Positions 23,029 through 32,838 of a stretch of DNA of 62,409 nucleotides are shown one piece after another. This DNA is from a virus. The stretch is taken from the IMG/VR virus record IMGVR_UViG_3300042518_001073, positions 1 through 62,409 of that record. The stretch is one strand, 5' to 3'. A program made the translations under genes and the position numbers. The notes beneath the pieces were generated by a model. The model ran no database searches. It saw only the letters and a program-made list of their open reading frames with translations, and had not been told where the DNA came from. Positions within the stretch are counted from its first letter, which is position 1, and each line of letters begins with the position of its first letter.

Positions 23029-23517
23029 ATGGCAAAGAAACACGGGCACACACGAGCCAGGAATGGCCGATGGTCGCGGATTTACATCCGTTTTATGAAT
23101 CTTAAAGCTAGGTGTTTGCGCCCAAGTGACCCTGATTACGTCCGTTACGGGGCCCGAGGGATCACTGTCTGTGAGCGGTGGTTACACGGGGAGGATGGGC
23201 TAACCGGCTTTGAATGCTTTCTTGCCGACATGGGGGAGCCCCCGTTTGAGCAGGCAAGTATTGACCGCATAGACACCACAAAAGGTTACACCCCTGAGAA
23301 CTGTCGTTGGGCATCAGCCAAAGAGCAGGGAAACAATCGTCGAACGAATCGATGGGTCGAGATTGACGGAGTGAAGCACACCGTACAGCAGTGGGCAGAC
23401 ATCAGCGGGGTCGGCCCAAAAACTATCACCTATCGGCTAAATCAGGGAATTCCTCCCAAGGCCGCTGTTTTCACCCTACCGGACCATGCCAGGCGTTGGG
23501 CAAAGGAGACTTTGTGA
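23029..23517 (+). CDS. Endonuclease-like DNA-binding protein
   Basis: The 162-residue protein matches a phage family with the pattern YGARGITVCERW, FLADMGEPP, SIDRIDTTKGYTPENCRW and QGNNRR, often annotated as HNH or homing endonuclease. The C-terminal part (WADISGVGPKTITYRLNQGI) is a helix-turn-helix that would bind DNA. GCGAGGG precedes the ATG. It sits between the helicase and exonuclease genes and may be an inserted mobile gene. Confidence 0.75.
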   Translation: MAKKHGHTRARNGRWSRIYIRFMNLKARCLRPSDPDYVRYGARGITVCERWLHGEDGLTGFECFLADMGEPPFEQASIDRIDTTKGYTPENCRWASAKEQGNNRRTNRWVEIDGVKHTVQQWADISGVGPKTITYRLNQGIPPKAAVFTLPDHARRWAKETL

Positions 23518-24230
23518 TTGACCTAATCCCGATCAGAAAGCTTTACAAGTACGAAAGACTCGAGCGGATCGACGCCCCAGAAGGCCGGCGATACCTGGAC
23601 GGTAATGCGGTCGCGTTGCCAAGCGTGACCACGATCCTGTCTGGCACGAAGGATAAGTCTGGCCTTGAGGCGTGGGCCGCGAAGGTTGGTGAGGCCGAAG
23701 CGAACCGGATCCGTAACGAAGCGGCTGCGGTCGGCACTCATATGCACAACGTCATCGAGCGTATGGTGGCGTACAGAGACCTTCCGCGACCGACGAACTG
23801 GCTCATGATCAAGGGCTACGAGATGGGCTATCGGCTCGTGAACGAGTACTTTCGGAACCTGGATGAGATCTGGGGCTCCGAAGTAAGTCTGCACTACCCC
23901 GGAAAGTACGCGGGAACGACGGATCTTGTCGGCGTGTACCGCGGCAATCCCTCGATCATCGACTTCAAGCAGTCGCTAAAGCCGAAGAAGCACGAGTGGA
24001 TCCAGGACTACTTCCACCAGCTTGCCGCGTACGCGCTGGCGCACGATGTGGTGCATGGCACCACAATCAAACACGGTTACGTGCTGATTGCGCTGCAATC
24101 AGGCGGCACTCAGGAGTTCAGTACGACAGGCTCCGAGTTCGATCGCTACAAGGACGAATGGCTGAAGCGCGTCGAGGCGTTTAGCCAGGCATCGGCGGCG
24201 TCCCCGCCTGAACCGCAGCCGCTCCCATAA
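23514..24230 (+). CDS. PD-(D/E)XK exonuclease (RecB/Cas4-like)
   Basis: The 238-residue protein has the motif order of this nuclease fold: GTHMHNVIERM near residue 75, GKYAGTTDLVGVYRG with the catalytic Asp near 136-150, SIIDFKQS as the D-x-K strand, and the QDYFHQLAAYALA helix with Gln and Tyr. It would serve recombination or DNA-end processing with the SNF2-type helicase. Start is GTG at 23514-23516, overlapping the upstream TGA, after AAGGAG. Its 3' end overlaps the convergent late gene by 50 bp. Confidence 0.88.
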   Translation: MIDLIPIRKLYKYERLERIDAPEGRRYLDGNAVALPSVTTILSGTKDKSGLEAWAAKVGEAEANRIRNEAAAVGTHMHNVIERMVAYRDLPRPTNWLMIKGYEMGYRLVNEYFRNLDEIWGSEVSLHYPGKYAGTTDLVGVYRGNPSIIDFKQSLKPKKHEWIQDYFHQLAAYALAHDVVHGTTIKHGYVLIALQSGGTQEFSTTGSEFDRYKDEWLKRVEAFSQASAASPPEPQPLP

Positions 24231-27200
24231 TCGCGTCGTTCGGGAAGAGCTGCTGGAGCATCATCCGGCTCTGAGAGGTCGGCGGAGCTCCGCCGCCTCC
24301 ACCAGCCGGGGGCGCGCCACCCGCCGGAGGGGGATTTAGGCCAGGCACGCCACGCGTTGTGGGAGCTGGCGGCGCTGTGCGAATACGGCGGGCTTCATCG
24401 CGACGGCGCTGGACGTCTGCTTGACGCTCTTCGGTGACGTTCAATGCAGGGATCGTAGCGCGCTGGCCGTATCCGACGAGGATACCTGCGGCATTGAACT
24501 GCTGCTGTAGGTCGCGCAAGAACGCGAGTTTTTCCTGATCCGTGCGGCCTTTGCGCAAGAGCGCAGCCATGAGTTTTGGATCGGCGGCCGCTTCACGCAA
24601 GCCCGCAAGGGCATTGAGCCGTGGCATTTGATTGAATAGCTGTTGCGCAGTGTTCGACACCGCACTGGCCGCGGCAAGGGAGCCGGGGCCGGACGGGATC
24701 GCGGCCGAGCTGCCGTGCAGCGCGAGCCAACGAACGGCAAACACTTCAAGCGGGTTACCGCCAGAGAGCACGTTCTCGATAAAAAGTCGATTGTTCTTGG
24801 CATCGTCGATGCGGCGCATCGTGCCGAGCATGCGACGAATGTTCTTGACCTCATCGCTCGTCATCAGCCCTTGCGTGCGCAGAAGGTTGACGATCGAGGG
24901 CTGCCCCGGCGCAAGCGGCTTGAAAAGATTGTCGTCAAACGCCTTGACGCTGAACTGATTGCCCGTGCCGCCGGCCTTAGTGTAGGCCCACTCAAAGATG
25001 GACGACTTCAAACCGTTGAGTGCGGACTTTGAATTCTGCGCACTGTTCGCCACATTGATGACGCGGCGCAGATCCGTTACCGGCGTGCGGCTGGCCAGAA
25101 TGTCTGAGATTGCCGCGGTCGGATTTTCGCCACCGGCAAGCACCGTAGCAAAGTCCTGTTGATCGCGAACCTGGCGTGCCGCTGCGCTATTGGGATCCTT
25201 TAGTGCCGCAAATGCGTTCTCCGCATCCAGCGCGGTCTTGAGATCGTTCTTAAGCGAACCGAATTTGTTGAGAGTGGCCTCGTTGCGGGCCATCCAATTG
25301 GCAAGTCCTTGCGCATTTACGCGACCCGTTTGCGGGTTCACGACCGTCGGATCCGTCATAGCGATGCGCAACACGCGATCCATTGCATCCGTAACGGATA
25401 CAACACGCTCGCGCGAAAGCTCCGCCAACGGGCGCAGCTCTTCGAGCTGTTGTTTGACGATGCCGATCTGACGTGCAGGAGCTTTGGCCGCGCGAAGCTG
25501 CACGAGCTGTTGGCTTAACGCCTCGAACTGCTGGTTAAAGAAGCCTACGGCATCTTCGACTTGTTCCATGCGAGCGTACGTTAGGTCGCTGTTGCGACCA
25601 AACATCTGGCTTACCAAAACCTCGGCAGGAATACGTTCTGCGCCGGCCTTGGTCACCGCCGTGATGTCACGTGCGTAGCTGCGGGTGAAGCTGTCGTTCA
25701 GTGACTTCGAGAACTGACGAGCACGATCGTACGCCCTGGTGTTGAGCTGCGAGAAGTCATCGAGGATGGACTCCGCCAGCATGCCGTAGATACGAGCATC
25801 GTTGGGGGATCGCTGGTTCTTGCTGGAAGCCGAGTCACGGGCCCAACCAAGCAGGTCGCTACGAATACGAATGAGCTCATCCACATCCGTCTTGTTGCCA
25901 AGCGGCAAGAAGACAGGCTTGTAGTTACGAGCTTGACGGACGCCGCCGATGAGGTACTCATCAGGTACGCGGCCAGTCTCCAGATACTCTGGCGTGCGCA
26001 TGCCTCGTTTGTACGAAGCGATCGCGTAGTCATTGACGCCAAGACGCGCCATGATCGAGCGAATCTCAGACGGCATTGCCGCATAGCGCTCGGGCGTCAT
26101 GTTGGAGACTACATCCAGGAACGAAGTCAACGTCTTCTTGGGAACAACCTGTTTGGGCACGATCTGCCCAGCACGAACTTTCGTGCTCTGTTGATAGGCC
26201 TGACGCCACAGAAGCTTTTCGTAGTCGCGAGCTTCGCCCAGCGCTTCATCCACATTTCGCTTGATGACATCGCCGATCAATTGACGATTAGCAGGCGTAT
26301 CTCGTGAGATACGGGACACGGCATCCGCTGCGGTGCGTTCGGCTGCACCGATACGACCGAGAATCATCGAGTCGTAGAGTTGAGCCTGCATTTCAGCAGC
26401 CGTGCGCAGGGCCACAGGGCTGCCAATGTTCTGCAACGCGCCGATCAGTGCCTGTTGTGCGCGTAAGGCAGACTTTGCCTGCTCGGAAACCTTCGCGCGG
26501 AATGCAGCATCGCCCCGGGCAAGGCTCTCTTCGAGGAGAGCGAGTCCCGGATCGCCTGTCGCTTGGGCCGCGGTCGGTCGTGCTTCAGGCGGGAAGTTTG
26601 CCTCAAGCTGACGAATGAGGTTCTTGTAGTAGCGATCGCGCAAAACCTGTGCACGTGCCAAGGCATCGGGCGTGCCGAGTTGCTCGAGCTCTTTGATCGG
26701 CGCTGACTCTTTCAGCGTGTTGTCGAGAATGCTGTAAAGACGATTTGCACGGGCCGTATCCACGGCCGAATCGCTGAACTTTTGTCCGATCAGATTCTTC
26801 GTGACGTTGTAGCCCGTTGTAATGCCGTTCAACAACAGTCGACCTGGCGTAAACACGCTCGCGCCAAACTCAGACGCAAAGCGCATGCCTGCGTCGCCGG
26901 GGTAGAACGCCTCGGAGGCGCCGCCTGCCGTGCCTGCGGCACCTGCGGTCAGTGCTTCGGCTCCGAGATAAGCTCTTGGATTGCGCTTGGCGAGTTCCGC
27001 GCTGTAATCAATGATTTTGTAGATACGAGAGGCAGTACCATTGCCTACATACACAGCAGAAGGCGCACGCAGAAGCAGTGCCGAGGGGGCACCTGCTGCA
27101 ATGCCGCCCGCAGTGATTGCACCTTCACGATAGGGGACAAGTTCTTCACGCGGCGGGGCCGGGAAAAAGTCGGCTATCGTATCGCCGAGCAGATATGTGC

Positions 27201-27789
27201 CGCCGTACGCTCCAGCCGCGGCGACAAAAGGAATAAGCTTTGCTTGTGGCACAGGCACCAGTGCTGCAACGGGCAGCGTGGCGTTATAGGCCGCAGTTGC
27301 TGCATAAGCAGGAGTGCCGTAACGAACAGCTCCCTCCGTTAGGCCAAGACCTATCTGCCCAGCTTTCTCTCCAAAGGTGGGAGAGATAGCCATCAAGGAA
27401 TCAGGTAGCGGGGGGACGTTCTCACGAAGAGGATCCGTGATTACTCCTAGCAATGAATCAGTGCCGGACTCCGTAACGGGAACAAGGCTTGGGGGGAGTA
27501 CGGCAGCCGAGGGCGCAGCCACTGAAGGCCCTTGGTCCGTGGTCGGCGCAGCTTGATCAAACGTCTGATCGCCAATGCGCGTAACGGTTACATCGGGTTG
27601 CGCAGAGGCCTGCCTGATGTTCCCAAGCTGGGAGAACAATGCCTGTCGTTTGTCTTCTGGAAGCGTGTTGAAAGTCTCCGCATTCATCGCGAACTGCGGA
27701 TCGAGGCCCATGCCGGACATGTATCCGCGTACAGCAGATACGTCATCCGGCGTCATGTCCTCAAAACGAAAACGACCTGGCGTTGCCAT
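24181..27789 (-). CDS. Very large virion-type protein, unknown (1202 aa)
   Basis: The last gene of the late region. After an N-terminal variable part, residues near 150-230 hold hydrophobic Ala/Gly segments (ATAAYNATLPVAALVPVPQA, LIPFVAAAGAYGGTYLLGDT) that could cross or disturb membrane. The rest is long helix (LEANFPPEARPTAAQATG and following) and a Pro/Gly-rich end. No enzymatic motif is visible. Size and position after other giant proteins suggest an internal or ejected virion protein; this is inference. Its 3' end overlaps the plus-strand exonuclease gene. Confidence 0.85.
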   Translation of the reverse strand: MATPGRFRFEDMTPDDVSAVRGYMSGMGLDPQFAMNAETFNTLPEDKRQALFSQLGNIRQASAQPDVTVTRIGDQTFDQAAPTTDQGPSVAAPSAAVLPPSLVPVTESGTDSLLGVITDPLRENVPPLPDSLMAISPTFGEKAGQIGLGLTEGAVRYGTPAYAATAAYNATLPVAALVPVPQAKLIPFVAAAGAYGGTYLLGDTIADFFPAPPREELVPYREGAITAGGIAAGAPSALLLRAPSAVYVGNGTASRIYKIIDYSAELAKRNPRAYLGAEALTAGAAGTAGGASEAFYPGDAGMRFASEFGASVFTPGRLLLNGITTGYNVTKNLIGQKFSDSAVDTARANRLYSILDNTLKESAPIKELEQLGTPDALARAQVLRDRYYKNLIRQLEANFPPEARPTAAQATGDPGLALLEESLARGDAAFRAKVSEQAKSALRAQQALIGALQNIGSPVALRTAAEMQAQLYDSMILGRIGAAERTAADAVSRISRDTPANRQLIGDVIKRNVDEALGEARDYEKLLWRQAYQQSTKVRAGQIVPKQVVPKKTLTSFLDVVSNMTPERYAAMPSEIRSIMARLGVNDYAIASYKRGMRTPEYLETGRVPDEYLIGGVRQARNYKPVFLPLGNKTDVDELIRIRSDLLGWARDSASSKNQRSPNDARIYGMLAESILDDFSQLNTRAYDRARQFSKSLNDSFTRSYARDITAVTKAGAERIPAEVLVSQMFGRNSDLTYARMEQVEDAVGFFNQQFEALSQQLVQLRAAKAPARQIGIVKQQLEELRPLAELSRERVVSVTDAMDRVLRIAMTDPTVVNPQTGRVNAQGLANWMARNEATLNKFGSLKNDLKTALDAENAFAALKDPNSAAARQVRDQQDFATVLAGGENPTAAISDILASRTPVTDLRRVINVANSAQNSKSALNGLKSSIFEWAYTKAGGTGNQFSVKAFDDNLFKPLAPGQPSIVNLLRTQGLMTSDEVKNIRRMLGTMRRIDDAKNNRLFIENVLSGGNPLEVFAVRWLALHGSSAAIPSGPGSLAAASAVSNTAQQLFNQMPRLNALAGLREAAADPKLMAALLRKGRTDQEKLAFLRDLQQQFNAAGILVGYGQRATIPALNVTEERQADVQRRRDEARRIRTAPPAPTTRGVPGLNPPPAGGAPPAGGGGGAPPTSQSRMMLQQLFPNDAIMGAAAVQAGTPPMPG

Positions 27790-27791
27790 TC

Positions 27792-29957
27792 TTATCGGCC
27801 CCTAATTTTTGCCGGAGTTACGCCCATCCACAGAACTTCTGTGACATTAGGCGGAAGTCTAGCAATTTCTTCCTCACTATAGACGGCCGGCGGCAAGCCC
27901 AGATTGGACTTTACGCGCTCAAGAACCTTAACCTTTTTACGGGCATCGGCTACTTGGTCTGGGGCTAGGGTGGCTCCCACACTACCCGGAGCGGTGTCCG
28001 CCTTTGCACGATTGTCAGCAAGTGCCTGATCAATCATCGTCGACAAGGCAATAAGCTGTGTGCCATAGGCCTCGGGATCCTTAAGAAGCGCGGGCTTCAA
28101 CTGCAATACGCCTTGCAGCATGCGCTGCTCGGTGACGCTGTTTTGTGCGCTCTTCAAGAATGCCTCGACGACCTCTTCTGTCACGAGGTTGGCTTGCGAA
28201 CGAGCAAGTGTGATCTCGCGCATAGGATCGCCAAGGCCCGGTACTTGCGAAATTCCGGCATAAACCGTGGCAAATGGCCCAGCGATCTTTGCGCGATCGC
28301 GCCAGAGCGATACTGGAGAGGCCATTGCCTCTTCTCGCGGCAGATAATTTGGTTCGTCGACAGGGCGATCGGCAGGACGGGCAGTGCCTGCCACGGTCGG
28401 TTCACGGCCGCCCTCAGAGAGCAGTGGCTCGGGGGTTTCGACCGGAGTTTCGCTTCTAGGCGGCGTTGTGCTGGGCGGGGCTTCCGTACGCGGCAGTGTG
28501 ACTGCACCTGCGGTCGGGACGCCGGATCCACGCACGCGACGCGCTTCCGTGACGAAGTCTGGCAGGCGGTTGCCTGGCAGTTCTTGGTAGCCACTTGGTT
28601 GACGTGTAACAGGATCAACGACCGCTTGGTATTTTGGCTGTGTCCAGCTCGTAATTGCCGAGTTGACAAGATTCGTTTCTTGCGGAGTTGATTGCCCCGC
28701 AGCGAAACGCTCTATGAGCCCGGGTGTATTGAAGACGTTCATCTCCCACTCACCACGCGTGCCTGTCGCAGCGGCTACGCCACTACGCATCTGTGCCGCA
28801 CGCGATCTAGCGTCGGCCGTTAAGACTGTGTTGAGGATGGAACGCTGCTCGGTGGCCAACTTAGCGTTGAGGTTTTGAATCTCATCACGATCCTTCTCGC
28901 CCGCCTGGAGAGCCAAGAGGCGCAACTGACGTTTCGTGTCCTCAATGTCCGACACGCGCTTCTGTACGGCGGCGGGCAGGTTGCTGAACGCACCGGCAAG
29001 ACGCGCCATGGGCGAGCCGCGGAGGACTTCGCCGCGTGGGCCGCGATTCGCGGCGAAGTTTAGTGCCGCACCAGCAATGTCAAAAAGTAGTCCTGACTGC
29101 GAAGCCGACTTATCGGGAGCCAGAAGACTCTCATATTCCGGGAGTCGTGATGCCATGGCCTCTTTAAGCGTTGGAACAGGCGCAGCCCTTTGTGCCAGCG
29201 TACGTGCCGCTTGCATCTGCGCAAAATCCACCAGCTCCGGCGAATACAGCAGGTTCGCCGCAGAAGTGCGGTCCTCGGGAAGGCCTTCTTCGTCCGCTTG
29301 GGTCACGCCTTCCTCGGTTGACCCGTTCTTAAAACGCTGGACCAGCCCTCCGTCCTTCATCTGGATCGGCGGCATGCCTTCTGGCGGAATAGGTTGACCA
29401 TCTGGCCCAATCATCGGGCCAGCGCCCGGAGGAGGTCCGCCCGGCGGGCCACCCGGTGCCATGCCGCCCCCGGGAGGAGGGCCGGCAGCAGCAAGAAGTG
29501 CGGCCATATCACCGCCGGCAGGCGGCGGGGGTCCACCAGGAGGAAGCGGCGGAGCCCCGGGAGGCGGCGCTCCCATGTCTCCTCCCGAGGGCGGCGGCAT
29601 TGGAGGTTGTGGCCCTTGAGCCATGGGCCCTGATTGTGGAAGCGCGCCAAGTCCGCCCTGTTGCGCGAGCACGGGTTGGAGCATGGCGAGCACGGCATCC
29701 GGTGTTTCGGCTGCCGCGTCGTAGCCGACGAGATCGGCGAGCTCTTCGCGACGCGCATCGACTGAGCGCATGTCACCGCGAAGATTGTTCATGAGGATTT
29801 CAGGCGAATCGGGGCGACGATTGAGAACGCGTGCGGCGGAGGACTCTTCCGAGCCTTCCTCCTCCTCGAGTTCGTCTTCTTCCTCGCCCACCTGGTCGAG
29901 GAATCCCTGCATGATTCCGACGTTCTCGACGTCGTCGTCCATCATTTCGTTTTTCAT
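27792..29957 (-). CDS. Large proline/glycine-rich virion-type protein (721 aa)
   Basis: The N-terminal 45 residues are very acidic. Residues about 105-200 are almost only Pro, Gly, Ala and Met. Then comes MKDGGLVQRFKNGS, a short motif I know from large structural proteins of aquatic podoviruses. The rest is helical with a TPPRSETPVETPEP linker. It ends 3 bp before the next gene. Likely part of the virion; no specific role. Confidence 0.82.
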   Translation of the reverse strand: MKNEMMDDDVENVGIMQGFLDQVGEEEDELEEEEGSEESSAARVLNRRPDSPEILMNNLRGDMRSVDARREELADLVGYDAAAETPDAVLAMLQPVLAQQGGLGALPQSGPMAQGPQPPMPPPSGGDMGAPPPGAPPLPPGGPPPPAGGDMAALLAAAGPPPGGGMAPGGPPGGPPPGAGPMIGPDGQPIPPEGMPPIQMKDGGLVQRFKNGSTEEGVTQADEEGLPEDRTSAANLLYSPELVDFAQMQAARTLAQRAAPVPTLKEAMASRLPEYESLLAPDKSASQSGLLFDIAGAALNFAANRGPRGEVLRGSPMARLAGAFSNLPAAVQKRVSDIEDTKRQLRLLALQAGEKDRDEIQNLNAKLATEQRSILNTVLTADARSRAAQMRSGVAAATGTRGEWEMNVFNTPGLIERFAAGQSTPQETNLVNSAITSWTQPKYQAVVDPVTRQPSGYQELPGNRLPDFVTEARRVRGSGVPTAGAVTLPRTEAPPSTTPPRSETPVETPEPLLSEGGREPTVAGTARPADRPVDEPNYLPREEAMASPVSLWRDRAKIAGPFATVYAGISQVPGLGDPMREITLARSQANLVTEEVVEAFLKSAQNSVTEQRMLQGVLQLKPALLKDPEAYGTQLIALSTMIDQALADNRAKADTAPGSVGATLAPDQVADARKKVKVLERVKSNLGLPPAVYSEEEIARLPPNVTEVLWMGVTPAKIRGR

Positions 29958-29972
29958 GTGTGTCTCGACCTA

Positions 29973-32837
29973 TTAACCGAAAAGTCCGGCCTTTGCCGCG
30001 CCTGCCGCGGCCGTCAACCCCGCAAGGCCGATGCCTGCGGCCTGTTGGAACGGGCTCGCGGAGGGTTGGCTGACCGCTGTCGTCGCCATCTGCGTGGACG
30101 GCGCACCGCGATAAATGTCTGACAAGAACCCGAGCTGCTGATACGGAGCATAAAGTCTCTGCATCTGCGTCGCACGCTGCGCATCGAGTCCTTGTTGGTT
30201 GAACGCCTGCTGCGCCTGACCGACGTTGTAGAGGAAGTTGATGTCCGACTGCTGCATGCCTTGCGCAGCCTGGCCGATGCCGAGCTGGTTAATGGCCTGC
30301 TGGCCGTACTGCTGGCCCAACGCGCCAAGGCCGGTCGCCATTTGCTGGCCGATGCCGAACTGCTGGCCTGCCAGTGCGCCCACGCCTTGGGCAATATTTT
30401 GGAACTGCCCTGACTGCTGGCCGTAGATACCGGCAAGTGCCTGCGCGGCGTTCGTGCGGCCCGCACCCTGCTGCATGAGCAGATTCGAGATGTTTTGTTG
30501 GATGTTGGACTCTTGTCCGGCAAGTGCACCCTGCTGCGAAGCAAGGTTGCCGTAGCCCTGTGCAGCCTGTTGATAAAGACCGGCAGCGGACTGGCCCAAA
30601 CGCGCTTGTTCCACGCCTAACTGACCGAGGCCTTGACCGGCAGCGATCTGCTGCTGCGAAAGGTTGCCGTAGAGGCCCGCAGCGCCCTGCCCAAGCTGTG
30701 CTTGCTGCACGGCTTGTTGCCCTGCGGTCTGGCCGATGTTGGCGATCTGCCCCGCAGCCGCTTGCTCTGCCGCAGCACGCTGCGCTTCGAGCGAGCCCAT
30801 GGCTTGCCCCGCCTGTACGCCAAGTCCTGCTTGCTGGGCCGCGATCTGCGCAGCCTGTTGCTGCAAGCCGGCCTGCTGCCCCGCCTGCTGCGAGAATGCG
30901 CTGCCGATGCCTTGGTAAAGCTGAGACTGTTGCGCAGCCTGTTGCTGCTGCGTTTGCTCGAGTTGTGCCATTTGCATCGCGGTGTTCGCATCGAACCCCG
31001 CCTGCTGGAAGCGTTGCTGCGCAGCTTGGAACTGGAGCTGCGCCTGTTGGCCCGTGAGCTGGCCCTGGAGCCCCGCTTGTTGTGCCGCGAGCTGGGCAGC
31101 GGTTTGACCAAGCTGCGCTTGTTGCACGCCCGCACCAATGCCTCCGGTGCCTGCGGCCTGCATCATTTGTGCAGCCTGTTGGCCGAGCCCCGCCTGTTGC
31201 GCGGCAGTGGAGGCCTGCAACTGACCGGCTTGCGCGAGCTGCTGCGCGGCTTGTTGGCCGAGCCCCGCCTGTTGCGCCGCGACCTGTGCCGCCTGCCCCC
31301 CGAGTTGGCCCGTGGCCTGTGCGCCTTGAAGCGCGCGCTGCTGTTGCTGCTCAAAGGTGGCCATCGCATTGGCCTGAGCCTGCGAGTAGCCCTGCGAGAG
31401 AAGGTTGGCAATCGTGCCGGCCTTCTGCTCAAGCAGACCGCGCTGCATCTCTGCGCGCTGCACGCCTTCGCGTTCGCCACCGAATGCGCCTGCACGAACG
31501 GCCTGCGCTGAAAGCCCCTGTTGCGCAATGGCTCCCTGACGCTCGATCTGCCGCATCGACTCGTCGATGACCTGCTGGCGGTATGGGTCCATGAAGGCCT
31601 GCGCACGCGAAGGATCGTAGCCCTGCGTGCCACCACCGATCGCACCGATGCCCTGCTGAATCGCCTGCTGCGCAGTCTGGAAACCGGGCTGCTGCGCCGC
31701 TTGCTGTGCTTGTTGCGCGGCTGTCAGTGCCGTGCCAACACCCTGTTGGAACCCCGGCTGCTGCGCGGCCTGCGCCGCTTGTTGCGCGCCTTGATATAGC
31801 GCACCGATGCCCTGTTGGATCGCCGGCTGGGCGGCAGCTTGCTGCGCCATGGCAATGGCTTGCTGGCCCTGGCCGATTGCTTGCCCAAAGCCTGGCTGTT
31901 GAGCGGCTTGCGATGCCATGCGGGAGGCCTCTTCGGCCGTGAACCCCGCACCCTGCAATCGCGCCTGTTCGGCAGCAAAGTTAGACGGGCCCGCTTGTCC
32001 CGCCGCACCCATCGCGGCCCCCAGTGCCCCTGTCGCTTGGGCAAACCCCGGCTGGAAGGCCGCTTGCTGGGCCATTTGTATGGCCTGCTGCCCAGTGCCA
32101 AGCCCTTGTCCGATCGTTCCCTGCGCACCGGCCATTTGCGGCACACCGGCCGCTCCCGCAGCGCGCTGCGCAGCGTTCATCAAAAGTTGTTGCGAGCCGG
32201 AAAGGTCCGCACCGGCTGCCCCCGCAGCCATGCGCTGCGCGTCGGAAATACCGCGCATGCCCTGACCGATCGCGGCGGTGGCAGGCGTCAGATCCGCCTG
32301 TGAGGCACGCGCCGCCATGTTCTGCGACGTGGCAAGTGCATTGATGCCGGTGCCGATGTCTTGGTATGCCGCACCGAAGCGACCCGTGGTGTCCGCGGCC
32401 AGCGCACGCTGCCCCGCCAGATCCATGTAACCAAGGCCCGTATTGATCTGATTAATACCGCCGCTCATGCCCGCAGCGGCTGCGCCGGCTTGCCGCATGG
32501 CGGCCTGCGCATCGGTAAACTGAGCACGCGTGTCTGCGCCACGGAGGATGTCGCCCGCTTCACGGGTCGCGGTCATCGCGCCTGCGAGGCCCTGGTTCGC
32601 GGCTGTTACATACGGCGAGAACGCCCCGACGCCTTGCTGCTCGGCAGCACGCATCGCAGCGATTTGGGCCGGGGAGAAGCCAGCGACCTGATAACCCGGA
32701 AGCTGTTCAGCAAATCCCTGCTGCGTGGCAAGGTCTCTCGCCTGCTTTAAAAGGTCAAGCTTATAGGCTTCGATCTCCGGGGCTTCCCGGACGATCTGTT
32801 GCTGAATGCTGGTGTCTGCTCCTGCTACGCTTGCCAT
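29973..32837 (-). CDS. Gln/Ala/Gly-rich repeat protein (954 aa)
   Basis: After a 70-residue start (MASVAGADTSIQQQIVREAP) nearly the whole protein is built of Gln, Ala and Gly with irregular repeats such as QQAGLGQQAAQ and AQQPGFQQGVG. A more ordinary central segment, YDPSRAQAFMDPYRQQVIDE, is recognisable from aquatic phage structural proteins. The C-terminus has YAPYQQLGFLSDIYRG. It probably forms long helices. Position among virion genes suggests a structural or ejected protein. Confidence 0.85.
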   Translation of the reverse strand: MASVAGADTSIQQQIVREAPEIEAYKLDLLKQARDLATQQGFAEQLPGYQVAGFSPAQIAAMRAAEQQGVGAFSPYVTAANQGLAGAMTATREAGDILRGADTRAQFTDAQAAMRQAGAAAAGMSGGINQINTGLGYMDLAGQRALAADTTGRFGAAYQDIGTGINALATSQNMAARASQADLTPATAAIGQGMRGISDAQRMAAGAAGADLSGSQQLLMNAAQRAAGAAGVPQMAGAQGTIGQGLGTGQQAIQMAQQAAFQPGFAQATGALGAAMGAAGQAGPSNFAAEQARLQGAGFTAEEASRMASQAAQQPGFGQAIGQGQQAIAMAQQAAAQPAIQQGIGALYQGAQQAAQAAQQPGFQQGVGTALTAAQQAQQAAQQPGFQTAQQAIQQGIGAIGGGTQGYDPSRAQAFMDPYRQQVIDESMRQIERQGAIAQQGLSAQAVRAGAFGGEREGVQRAEMQRGLLEQKAGTIANLLSQGYSQAQANAMATFEQQQQRALQGAQATGQLGGQAAQVAAQQAGLGQQAAQQLAQAGQLQASTAAQQAGLGQQAAQMMQAAGTGGIGAGVQQAQLGQTAAQLAAQQAGLQGQLTGQQAQLQFQAAQQRFQQAGFDANTAMQMAQLEQTQQQQAAQQSQLYQGIGSAFSQQAGQQAGLQQQAAQIAAQQAGLGVQAGQAMGSLEAQRAAAEQAAAGQIANIGQTAGQQAVQQAQLGQGAAGLYGNLSQQQIAAGQGLGQLGVEQARLGQSAAGLYQQAAQGYGNLASQQGALAGQESNIQQNISNLLMQQGAGRTNAAQALAGIYGQQSGQFQNIAQGVGALAGQQFGIGQQMATGLGALGQQYGQQAINQLGIGQAAQGMQQSDINFLYNVGQAQQAFNQQGLDAQRATQMQRLYAPYQQLGFLSDIYRGAPSTQMATTAVSQPSASPFQQAAGIGLAGLTAAAGAAKAGLFG

Positions 32838-32838
32838 C

